DNA of 46,586 nt from RGIG1918 sp964570895. Lineage in GTDB: Bacteria; Cyanobacteriota; Vampirovibrionia; Gastranaerophilales; Gastranaerophilaceae. The notes beneath the pieces were generated by a model that had not been told where the DNA came from, did not search any database, and saw only the letters and a program-made list of their open reading frames with translations. The stretch covers positions 1 through 46,586 of the forward strand of contig CAZMZD010000011.1 of assembly GCA_964570895.1 (NCBI GenBank). Direction: 5' to 3'. The position numbers and the translations under genes were made by a program. Below are positions 8,481-15,293 of the stretch, in pieces. The first letter of the stretch is position 1, and every line of letters starts with the position of its first letter.

Positions 8481-9407
8481 TCACAACGTATACTGATTTA
8501 ATATCCTTTTGTCGTCGTGATATAAATAAGTTACAAAATTTTGAAATCTGTGGCGGTTTATGTCTTCGACTTTTATTTCCCAGCCTTCATCCCCTGCAAT
8601 TTTTATCATTCTGTCTAAAAATTCTCTAATATTTTTACCGATTAAGCTGCGTGTCAAATCACCGCTGCGTTTGTATATCGCAGGTAGCCTTCTGGAATCT
8701 ATAAATGGGTAAAAATCTTGTATATAAAGCTTTTCGCGAACCCCAACTTTCTTTTTTATGTCAACGAGATTAAATTCTTTTTTATTCTTGTCATATAAAA
8801 TATTATTAGGGTTTATGTTGTCAATTTCCATACTATTTTTTCTAAGCTCGACGATATCTCTGCAATATTTTACAAAAGCTTCATCCGGAACTTTTTTGAG
8901 TTTTTCCATTTCTTGAAGATATCTGATGGAGCTTATTTTTGAGCTTATTTCCCAATTTTTCCCATAGAGAGGCTCTCCTTTAAGCCTTTTTAATACTTGA
9001 CATTTGCCATCCTCAATGGACGCTATTACATTTGGGTTTTCGTCAAAGTCGCTGGTTCCTAATATGGAAAAATCCGGTTTGTTTTCATGCTCCACTCGAA
9101 CAACCCATTCAGGATTATTTTTAACGCCATAAACAACCGCTTCGTTTCCTCTGTTTATCTCGGCGCCCAGCTTTAAATCCGGCAAATTTTCATCTTTAAT
9201 TATCTCTTTTGCTCTTTGCCTGTTCGCATGTTTTGTAAATATGTCATTCTTTTTGAAGCTAATTTTATCATTCGCGCCGCTATTTAAAGTGAACGTATCG
9301 CAAGGGGTGTCTAGCGCCAAGCAAAAGGGTGCAGCACACTTTTTATTTGCGCATTTTGCGGGCAACGGTTCTTTAATATTTATCAAATTGTTAATTTTTG
9401 CTAGCAT
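8481..9407 (-). CDS. Protein-kinase-like (possible pseudokinase) lineage protein
   Basis: This 308-aa protein has a diverged kinase-like core. LGAEINRGNEAVVYGV (80-95) looks like a glycine-loop strand and WVVRVE follows as the next strand, with Arg where the usual ATP-binding Lys would be. VLKRLKGEPLYG (138-149) resembles a hinge. EIDNINPNNILYD contains the catalytic-loop pattern D(196)-x4-N(201), and NLVDI (Asp216) stands for DFG. The first 60 residues are low-complexity, with two close Cys pairs and an ISFKK motif similar to the SF-x-G leaders of other large proteins here. The missing Lys and DFG glycine make it a probable pseudokinase. It follows ugd by 125 bp on the same strand. Function unknown. 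Confidence 0.6.
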   Translation of the reverse strand: MLAKINNLINIKEPLPAKCANKKCAAPFCLALDTPCDTFTLNSGANDKISFKKNDIFTKHANRQRAKEIIKDENLPDLKLGAEINRGNEAVVYGVKNNPEWVVRVEHENKPDFSILGTSDFDENPNVIASIEDGKCQVLKRLKGEPLYGKNWEISSKISSIRYLQEMEKLKKVPDEAFVKYCRDIVELRKNSMEIDNINPNNILYDKNKKEFNLVDIKKKVGVREKLYIQDFYPFIDSRRLPAIYKRSGDLTRSLIGKNIREFLDRMIKIAGDEGWEIKVEDINRHRFQNFVTYLYHDDKRILNQYTL

Positions 9408-9532
9408 AATTTTGGCACTTCCATCATTAGAAAGTACCCTAAAATTAAAAAATGCTAATTTTCTTCTAAATTTTAAATCTTTGTTACAATTTTTTTGTTG
9501 TGGGGTTTTTAAATTGTTTAAATGCGAAGCGT

Positions 9533-10852
9533 CTATCTCTTTAGGCTCTGTCCAACCTTCCCAATCTGCTGATATTCAAACCCGCGCGCAAGCATTTTTT
9601 CCATATTATATTGGTTTCTGCCGTCAAAAATTATTGGCTGTTTCATAAGTGATTTAATTTTTTCAAAGTCGGGCTGTTTAAATTCATTCCACTCTGTAAT
9701 CAATAAAAGTGCATCTGTGCCAATAAGCGCTTCATATGCGTTTTTTGAATATGTAATTCTGTCTGCAAAGTGTAATTTTGCACTCTCATGTGCTTTTGGG
9801 TCGTAGGCTTGAATTTTTGCGCCCATATCAAGCAAGGCGTTAATTATTGTGATTGACGGTGCTTCTCGCATATCGTCTGTTTCCGGCTTAAATGCAAGCC
9901 CCCAAACGGCAAAAGTCAGCCCCGCCAAATTTTTGCCAAATCGTTTTGTGATTTTTTCAACGAATAATTTTCTTTGTTTTTTGTTTGCTGCGTCTGTTGC
10001 TTTAACAATTCCCATTTCGCAGCCGTTTTCGTCCCCCGTTTTAATTAAAGCTTTTACGTCTTTTGGAAAACAGCTTCCGCCATAGCCAAGTCCGGAAGAT
10101 AAAAATTTGTTCCCAATTCTGCTGTCTGTTGCCATTCCTTCGCGCACCATTTCAACATCTGCGCCCACTTTTTCGCACAAATTCGCAATTTCATTCATAA
10201 AAGAAATCTTCGTTGCCAAAAAGGAGTTTGCTGCATATTTTGTCATCTCGGCAGATTTTACGTCCATCGTGATAATCTTGCTCTCTGTTTTTATAAAAGA
10301 AGAGTAAATTTCTTGTATAGCGCGCGTTGCTTTTTTGGAATTAGAGCCAATAATAATTCTGTCGGGGTGCAAAAAATCGTTCACCGCGCTGCCTTGTTTT
10401 AAAAATTCCGGATTATATACAATGTCAAAAGGGTGTGTTGTGTGTTTTTTAATTAGTGCAGTAATTTTTTCTGCCGTGCCAACAGGGACGGTCGATTTAT
10501 TCACAATGATTTTATACCCGTTCATTGCTTTTGCAATTTCTTCTGCAACTTTTAGCACATATTGCAAGTCGCAAGAGCCATCTTCTCCTTGGGGAGTGCC
10601 AACAGCAATGAAGCAAACTTCTGAAACCTTAACTGCGCCATCAAGGTCAGACGAAAATTTCAAACGCCCTTCTTGTGTATTTATCTTTACGAGCTCTTCA
10701 AGCTCCGGTTCGTAAATTGGAATAACCCCTGCTTCAAGCTGATTTAGTTTTTCTAAGTTATTGTCAATGCAAATAACATCGTTTCCAATATCTGCAAGGC
10801 ACGCCCCTGCCACAAGCCCCACGTATCCTGTTCCAATTACTGTAATTTGCAT
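9533..10852 (-). CDS. ugd: UDP-glucose 6-dehydrogenase
   Basis: The enzyme oxidises UDP-glucose to UDP-glucuronate with two NAD+, feeding capsule and surface polysaccharide synthesis in the cytoplasm. The N-terminal Rossmann motif GTGYVGLVAGACLA (7-20), NKSTVPVGT (118-126), the substrate-binding YNPEFLKQGSAVNDF (146-160) and the catalytic-cysteine loop GYGGSCFPKD (Cys261) are all intact. At 439 aa it has the normal family length. It is preceded by a 770-bp repeat-filled spacer and followed by the pseudokinase-like gene, so no polysaccharide operon surrounds it. Confidence 0.95.
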   Translation of the reverse strand: MQITVIGTGYVGLVAGACLADIGNDVICIDNNLEKLNQLEAGVIPIYEPELEELVKINTQEGRLKFSSDLDGAVKVSEVCFIAVGTPQGEDGSCDLQYVLKVAEEIAKAMNGYKIIVNKSTVPVGTAEKITALIKKHTTHPFDIVYNPEFLKQGSAVNDFLHPDRIIIGSNSKKATRAIQEIYSSFIKTESKIITMDVKSAEMTKYAANSFLATKISFMNEIANLCEKVGADVEMVREGMATDSRIGNKFLSSGLGYGGSCFPKDVKALIKTGDENGCEMGIVKATDAANKKQRKLFVEKITKRFGKNLAGLTFAVWGLAFKPETDDMREAPSITIINALLDMGAKIQAYDPKAHESAKLHFADRITYSKNAYEALIGTDALLLITEWNEFKQPDFEKIKSLMKQPIIFDGRNQYNMEKMLARGFEYQQIGKVGQSLKR

Positions 10853-11025
10853 TTGTTCCCTGACCCTATTTTTCTTTATTATAGTTTTTAAATTTAAACT
10901 TAGTCAAATTTCTTATCAATTGTTATTTAAATAATTTTGTATCGTAGGTCAGGGCACCGTCCGTCAAGGTAAAGAAATTATAGTGTACATAAACGCACCA
11001 TACAACTTGAATATATAAATTGTCG

Positions 11026-11044
11026 TGCTGAATTTATTTCAGCA
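11026..11044. repeat. CTGAA-type short palindrome
   Basis: TGCTGAA and TTCAGCA flank a 5-nt loop (TTTAT). It is the short form of the palindrome family whose outer bases vary between copies but remain complementary. Confidence 0.6.
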
Positions 11045-11091
11045 TCTGACCAAATAATGAAACTCAACATTGTTTGCTGTGTTTCAAACTC

Positions 11092-11112
11092 GTAGGTTAG
11101 GCGCCGCCTAAC
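11092..11112. repeat. GTAG-footed REP-like hairpin (GTTAGGC type)
   Basis: GTAG is followed at once by the palindrome GTTAGGC-GCC-GCCTAAC (11096-11112). A GTAG tetranucleotide at the 5' foot of a hairpin is the signature of REP elements recognised by RAYT transposases in enterobacteria. A RAYT gene is present at 24314-24850. Confidence 0.65.
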
Positions 11113-11122
11113 AAAACAAAAC

Positions 11123-11207
11123 GTCATTCTGAACTTGCCTCCTTTTGCAGAAATCTATTGATTTCGTGCAAAATGGGTCCTCTTGGAGTGGTTTCAGAAT
11201 CTTGCCG
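11123..11207. repeat. Nested palindromic repeat, copy 1
   Basis: The outer arms are ATTCTGAA (11126-11133) and TTCAGAAT (11193-11200). The inner hairpin runs from TTTTGC to GCAAAA (11143-11173), with an inner GAAATC-tatt-GATTTC stem. The central ~64 bp are identical to the copy near position 46300. A decayed reverse-orientation relative lies at about 11253-11330. Confidence 0.75.
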
Positions 11208-11416
11208 GATAATGAAGCTAGATATTCCATGTTGTGTTTCAAGGTTGACAAGACCCTAAAACTACTCTCCAAAGACCTGTTTTGTGTGAAATCGATAGAT
11301 TTTGGCAAAAAATGGCCAAGTGAGGTAAATATGTTGCCCTGTAAGTATGTCTAATCTGCGGACTTTAGTAAAAATGAAATAAGTAGAATTAATGCTACGC
11401 CGCGTTAACTAATAAG

Positions 11417-11437
11417 ATGCTGAAACGAGTTCAGCAT
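11417..11437. repeat. CTGAA-type short palindrome
   Basis: ATGCTGAA and TTCAGCAT surround a 5-nt loop (ACGAG). These are the same outer arms as the nested palindrome at 19015-19089 but without the internal segment. It directly precedes a partial MITE-like repeat. Confidence 0.65.
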
Positions 11438-11462
11438 GACACCTCTCGTTTGTTTGATTTTT

Positions 11463-11525
11463 AAATTTTTATCACTAAACAAAAAGCGGAGAGGTTTTGC
11501 GGTTGCAGCATTGATTGTGTTTTGT
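11463..11525. repeat. MITE-like repeat, partial copy (left half)
   Basis: It starts with AAATTTTTATC (11463-11473) and includes GAGGTTTTGCG (11491-11501), matching the left half of the 129-bp element at 19263-19391. The right half is missing, replaced by a GTAG-type hairpin remnant. Confidence 0.55.
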
Positions 11526-11559
11526 GGCCCGTAGGTCACACACCGCCTGACAAAATCAA

Positions 11560-11584
11560 AAAAAAGCCCTCGAACGAGGGCTTG
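11560..11584 (-). terminator. Rho-independent terminator of the ArsB/NhaD-type transporter gene
   Basis: On the minus strand AAGCCCTCG pairs perfectly with CGAGGGCTT across a 2-nt loop (11564-11583), followed by a run of T. It lies about 40 bp after the stop of the transporter gene at 11623. Confidence 0.9.
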
Positions 11585-11622
11585 GTTTAGCATTTTCTCT
11601 GTTATATAAAACCTTTGAATAA

Positions 11623-12936
11623 TTAATGTAAATATCTAAAATAGATGTAAATTGAGCTTGCAACAAGAGATATTGCAACCACCGGCACACCGTATTTCAT
11701 AAATTGCATAAAACCAATTGGGTGCCCATCTTTTGCCGCATTTTCTGAAACAATAACATTTGCCGCCGCGCCAATGATTGTCATATTTCCGCCAAGGCAA
11801 GCACCAAGTGATAATGCCCACCAAAGAGGGAAAGTATATTCAGCCCCCATTGCTTTTTGAATTTCAACAAGCATAGGTGACATTGTTGCGGTGTACGGAA
11901 TGTTATCGATAACACCTGAAATTATGCCGGAGCCCCAAAGAATCATCATCGAAGTTGCTTCTTGGCTTCCGTTTGTCACTTTGAGTAGCCATTCAGCCAT
12001 GAGTTTAATCCCGCCTGAAGCTTCAAGCCCGCCAATGATTATAAACAAACCAATGAAGAAGAAAATTGTGTTCCATTCAACTTTTTCTAAAATTTCAGTC
12101 GGTTTTTCAAATAATAATAAAATGCAGGCGCCAATCATTGCAATAACGCAAGTTTCAATGTGGATAATGTCGTGCAACATAAAGCCCAAAATAACGAGCC
12201 CCAAAACGCTCATAGAGCGAATCATATGTTTTTTATCCGTAATTGTTTTTGAATTATCAATTTCGGCAACTTTTTTCATATTTTCTTCAGTTGCAACTAA
12301 ATCTTTTTTAAACACAAGTGCAAAAAAGCCAAGAGCAAGAAGTAAAATAATTGCAACAATCGGGGTTGCATGAATGATAAAATCCATAAATGTAAAGCCC
12401 GCAGCGCTTCCTATAATGATATTTGGCGGGTCGCCAATCAAGGTCGCTGTGCCTCCGATGTTTGAGCACATAATTTCTGTAATCAAAATCGGAACAGGGT
12501 TAAAGTTTAATTGTTTTGCAATTGCAAAAGTTATTGGCATAACTAAAATAACGGTTGTTACGTTATCTAGAAATGCACTAACAACAGCCGTAAATAAGCC
12601 GAGCACACAAAGAATTTTAATCGGGCTGCCTTTAGTTAGTTTTAAAAGTTCGTTTGCAACAAATGTAAAAACGCCGCTTTTTGTTGCAATTAGAACCAAT
12701 ATCATCATTGAAACAAGTAAAAATATTACATTAAAATCAATGAAATTCACAAAATAATTTGGGTTTAAAGCGTCGCCCACTGTTTTATTTTGGCTCACGA
12801 GTCCAAGAATTACGGTGAGCCCTGCGCCAATAAGCGCAATTGTCACTTTTGGGATTTTTTCAAGTGCTATAAAAATATATGCAACAAGCAGTATCAATCC
12901 CGATATCATAACTGCATTCGCATTTATAAAATCCAT
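11623..12936 (-). CDS. ArsB/NhaD-type (ion transporter superfamily) membrane transporter
   Basis: This 437-aa polytopic membrane protein has about 11-12 hydrophobic segments. Family motifs are clear: SAFLDNVTTVILVMPIT (about 116-132), the GDPPNIIIGSAAG re-entrant loop (about 168-180), and a second half with IDNIPYTATMSP and GACLGGNMTIIGAAANVI. These belong to the ArsB/NhaD/P-protein group, which moves Na+/H+ or anions. Without a search I cannot separate a Na+/H+ antiporter from an arsenite or organic-anion carrier. It lies 21 bp after a 38-aa membrane protein gene and close behind an OadG-like subunit gene, so a sodium-linked role is plausible. A strong terminator follows it. Confidence 0.85.
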   Translation of the reverse strand: MDFINANAVMISGLILLVAYIFIALEKIPKVTIALIGAGLTVILGLVSQNKTVGDALNPNYFVNFIDFNVIFLLVSMMILVLIATKSGVFTFVANELLKLTKGSPIKILCVLGLFTAVVSAFLDNVTTVILVMPITFAIAKQLNFNPVPILITEIMCSNIGGTATLIGDPPNIIIGSAAGFTFMDFIIHATPIVAIILLLALGFFALVFKKDLVATEENMKKVAEIDNSKTITDKKHMIRSMSVLGLVILGFMLHDIIHIETCVIAMIGACILLLFEKPTEILEKVEWNTIFFFIGLFIIIGGLEASGGIKLMAEWLLKVTNGSQEATSMMILWGSGIISGVIDNIPYTATMSPMLVEIQKAMGAEYTFPLWWALSLGACLGGNMTIIGAAANVIVSENAAKDGHPIGFMQFMKYGVPVVAISLVASSIYIYFRYLH

Positions 12937-12957
12937 TTTTCTCTTACCTTTCTAATT

Positions 12958-13074
12958 TTAACCAACAAAATATTTAAGAATAAGCATTGCAACAAGCATA
13001 AAAAGCGTAAGCAAAATTGCCCACAAAGGGCCCTTATCGCCGCTTGTCACGGTTTTGTTTTCGTTATTTTCCAT
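12958..13074 (-). CDS. 38-aa single-span membrane protein
   Basis: This small ORF is MENNENKTVTSGDKGPLWAI... ending LILKYFVG: a polar N-terminus of about 15 residues, then one transmembrane helix. The ATG at 13074 has AGGGAGA as a strong Shine-Dalgarno. It fits exactly between the OadG-like gene (15 bp upstream) and the transporter (21 bp downstream) on the same strand, which supports it being a real gene. I recognise no family. It could be a small accessory subunit of the transporter or of a membrane decarboxylase. Any function is inferred from position. Confidence 0.7.
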   Translation of the reverse strand: MENNENKTVTSGDKGPLWAILLTLFMLVAMLILKYFVG

Positions 13075-13089
13075 AAATATTCTCCCTGA

Positions 13090-13332
13090 TTATGCTTTTC
13101 TTGAGCTTTGAATTGCCATTGCGATTGCCGCTGCAATTTTATCTTTTTTAGATACGCTTTTTTTCTTAGCACCTTTAATTTCGGGCACTTCTTCAGGGAA
13201 GAATTTGCTGATATATCTTAATACTTTTGAATTTAGTTCCATGACATAAATCATTACAACAAGGAATACAAATACTGTTCCCATGCCGATTGCCATAATA
13301 ACTACGCCATCTTTCAACAAAGTTGAGTCCAT
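13090..13332 (-). CDS. OadG-family (sodium pump decarboxylase gamma-like) subunit
   Basis: The 80-aa product starts MDSTLLKDGVVIMAIGMGTV, has one N-terminal membrane helix with a GMGTVFVFL pattern, then a Lys/Ala-rich cytoplasmic tail. This is the architecture of the gamma subunit (OadG) that anchors Na+-pumping carboxylic-acid decarboxylases. The ATG at 13332 was chosen because GGAGA sits just upstream and the reading starts directly with the membrane segment; an extension to 13443 would be polar and unlike the family. No alpha or beta decarboxylase subunit is in the window. The small membrane protein and ArsB/NhaD-type transporter follow in the same direction. Confidence 0.75.
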   Translation of the reverse strand: MDSTLLKDGVVIMAIGMGTVFVFLVVMIYVMELNSKVLRYISKFFPEEVPEIKGAKKKSVSKKDKIAAAIAMAIQSSRKA

Positions 13333-13382
13333 TATTATTTCTCCTTTTAAATATAAATACTTGTCTAGATGTGCAAGTATAC

Positions 13383-13721
13383 TTAAGGAGCTCTTATCTG
13401 ATGAATTTTTTGCTTTTCGGTTGATAAATTTTGAATGAAGCAACCGATATATTGTGCCCTATCTGCACCTTGGAGGCAATTTGTTTGGTTTGCGGATAGA
13501 GCAAGTGGGGTCGAGTTAGAAATTTCTTTTGTGTTTTTTTCTTCGTATGAGCTTGTTTTGGTGTCTAAAATATTATTTGCCACAAAATCAAACGACTCTT
13601 GGCTGATTGTTTGAATAGTATCGCTCGTTTGAAGGGTTGGCGCTTGGTTGGCATTAGACTCTAGCAACAGTGAAAATGCCAGAGTAAAAAATAATATAAT
13701 TATGCCAAGCAATCTTTTCAT
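13383..13721 (-). CDS. Small exported protein of unknown function
   Basis: The 112-aa product begins with a signal peptide: MKRLLGIIILFFTLAFSLLL, with likely cleavage after the SNA just beyond. The mature part is Ser/Thr/Gln-rich with two Cys near the C-terminus (NCLQGAD, YIGCFIQNLS), spaced so that they could form a disulfide. The ATG at 13721 is preferred to a TTG 15 bp upstream because it starts at the positively charged n-region. No clear Shine-Dalgarno is visible. It follows the 244-aa exported protein by 23 bp on the same strand, so the two and the M48 protease probably form one unit. Confidence 0.6.
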   Translation of the reverse strand: MKRLLGIIILFFTLAFSLLLESNANQAPTLQTSDTIQTISQESFDFVANNILDTKTSSYEEKNTKEISNSTPLALSANQTNCLQGADRAQYIGCFIQNLSTEKQKIHQIRAP

Positions 13722-13744
13722 AAGAAAATTATACAATAAAAAAA

Positions 13745-14479
13745 TTATTCAAAATAATTAATTGTATATATCTGCTCCGGTGTTATTTTTGCGTGCCCAC
13801 CTCTAATTGGAATTAAAAGAAGCCCGAGCCCAAAACAAAAAGTTGTTATATAGACTGTCGGATATAGCCATAAAGAGCGGTTTGCGCCGGTTTTATTTAT
13901 TTCGCCTGCAAGCGAAATTCCGTTTATTGAAAAATTGCTGACTGCCAAATCTGCCGGCACGCCCCAAATTTTATTTTGAGAAATAGTTTCAACTCTTGCG
14001 CGAACTGCCGTTCCTTTGGCGTATGTTTTATTTTTTATTTTAACATCCGATACGGTTTCAAATTCAATATAGTCGCCTTCATCTATTTCATGCTTTGTTG
14101 AAAGCCGTTTTTTGATTTTGATTTTTATAGCTTTGCCACCCGTGCTTGTGCTAAACTTTCTTGCTCTTTTTTCTGTGGTGTTTTTAGTTAATTTGACAGG
14201 TGTATCATAAATTTCGATTTTTGGTTTTGCGTGCGTGTTTTTGTTTTTATTATTTTCTGCAAACTTATCTTCAATAATTATATTTTTATGCGTTTTTATT
14301 TGCTTGTTTTTATCGAGCGAATTTTGCGCAAAATCATCAACGATAACAGGTTTTGAAGCATTTTTTATCGCAAGGTTTTTGCTAAGCGTAGTGTTTGCAA
14401 AATCATCTTGAATTACGCAGTGTGCAGGTAAATACAATGTATTTAATGAAATAATAAGCGCTATAAGTTTTTTTAACAT
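13745..14479 (-). CDS. Exported protein with three N-terminal repeats
   Basis: This 244-aa protein has a signal peptide (MLKKLIALIISLNTLYLPAHC). Three imperfect repeats of about 23 residues follow, built on [VI]I-x-D-x-FA and a following NK: VIQDDFANTTLSKN, VIVDDFAQNSLDKN and IIIEDKFAENNKNKN. After a basic linker comes a beta-rich domain (about 115-200; GDYIEFETVSDVKIKNKTYAKGT...GVPADLAVSNFSINGISLAG). A hydrophobic segment near 205-225 (VYITTFCFGLGLLLIPIRGG) could be a membrane span or a re-entrant strand. No family name comes to mind. It starts 8 bp after the M48 protease gene, so the two are co-transcribed and probably act in the same envelope compartment. Confidence 0.65.
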   Translation of the reverse strand: MLKKLIALIISLNTLYLPAHCVIQDDFANTTLSKNLAIKNASKPVIVDDFAQNSLDKNKQIKTHKNIIIEDKFAENNKNKNTHAKPKIEIYDTPVKLTKNTTEKRARKFSTSTGGKAIKIKIKKRLSTKHEIDEGDYIEFETVSDVKIKNKTYAKGTAVRARVETISQNKIWGVPADLAVSNFSINGISLAGEINKTGANRSLWLYPTVYITTFCFGLGLLLIPIRGGHAKITPEQIYTINYFE

Positions 14480-14487
14480 GCGCTCAC

Positions 14488-15180
14488 CTATAAATAATTC
14501 ACAGGTCGTTTTGATTTTGTTTCAATTTTTTTCTGAAATTTTGCTCTGTTTTCTTTTGACGTGAGCAAGAAATTTTGGTAATAAATATTATTTTTATATG
14601 CGTTATTTGCTAAATATTCAGGATATTTTTTGTAAATATATTCATAAACTTCCATCATTCTTCTTGTTGTAAGCGGATGAGTCGAATACCAATCGTACCT
14701 ATGTTGTGAGAATGTTTTGCTCATAACAACAATGAACGCCACAGGGTTATAATCAGCGTTCACCATATAATCCACAGCTTTTTTATCTGCTTTATATTCA
14801 TATTTTTTAGGCGCAAAATGATATGACCAAGAATAGAACAGCCCTCTCATAATTCCATTGTAACTATCCACGCTATGAGCTATTTCATGAGCTAAAACGG
14901 CAGCAATTTCATCATCTGATTCAAGCCTGTTATACAACCCTCTGTATAATACAATTTGCCTGTCAGAGCTTCTGGAGTATGCATTTTTTGTGTCTTTTGT
15001 GTCAAAATCAAAAACCGCCCTTTTTTCAATTCCGTTATAGTTTAAAAGCCTGAAACCAATTTGGTCAATTTTCATCTGAGCTTTTTTAACAGACTCGTTT
15101 GTTACAAGCTCGTTGCTTGCAGCATAAGCATTTGCGCAAAATAACATAAGAACAGACAACATAACAACAATCTTTTTCAT
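14488..15180 (-). CDS. M48-family zinc metalloprotease, exported
   Basis: The 230-aa product has a signal peptide (MKKIVVMLSVLMLFCANAYA) and the zinc-protease signature HEIAH (98-102) within DDEIAAVLAHEIAHSVDSYN. Glu128 in YEYKADKKA is the likely third ligand. STHPLTTRRMMEVYEYI gives the conserved late motif. Soluble M48 proteases of this size resemble the BepA/LoiP group, which degrade misfolded proteins in the envelope. The ATG at 15180, with GAAGG before it, starts at the signal peptide; a TTG four codons upstream is less likely. A TATAAT at 15195-15200 (minus strand) could be its -10 box. It leads a three-gene exported-protein cluster. Confidence 0.85.
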   Translation of the reverse strand: MKKIVVMLSVLMLFCANAYAASNELVTNESVKKAQMKIDQIGFRLLNYNGIEKRAVFDFDTKDTKNAYSRSSDRQIVLYRGLYNRLESDDEIAAVLAHEIAHSVDSYNGIMRGLFYSWSYHFAPKKYEYKADKKAVDYMVNADYNPVAFIVVMSKTFSQHRYDWYSTHPLTTRRMMEVYEYIYKKYPEYLANNAYKNNIYYQNFLLTSKENRAKFQKKIETKSKRPVNYL

Positions 15181-15293
15181 ATTTACCTTCAAAAATTATA
15201 TTTAACTTGAGTATAATATATTTTTCTTGTTTTGTATATTTTAAATTTTTATTCGAATTGGCAATTTTATTTATTTAGATACTTTATATTTAT

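Larger units (their letters stand above)
10853..11622. repeat. Repeat-filled intergenic region (no gene)
   Basis: This 770-bp spacer holds no credible gene. It contains GTAG-footed hairpins (including 11092-11112 and a degenerate one near 11530), CTGAA-type palindromes (11026-11044 and 11417-11437), one good and one decayed copy of the ~80-bp nested palindrome (11123-11207 and about 11253-11330), the left part of the MITE-like repeat (11463-11525), and the terminator of the transporter gene (11560-11584). The short ORFs across it are repeat translations. Confidence 0.8.

Noticed and set aside
11108..11354. Open frames on both strands (66-69 aa)
   Set aside because: They are translations of the nested palindromic repeat, and the same peptide pattern (KSIDF...QNGSS) reappears at 18852-19070 and 46211-46420 wherever the repeat occurs.
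12790..13089. 99-aa plus-strand frame opposite the transporter region
   Set aside because: It is antisense to the transporter start and the 38-aa gene, Lys/Asn/Cys-rich and without a ribosome site; the minus-strand genes explain the DNA better.
13333..13443. Longer start for the OadG-like protein
   Set aside because: The extra 37 residues are polar and precede the membrane helix; GGAGA sits directly before the ATG at 13332.
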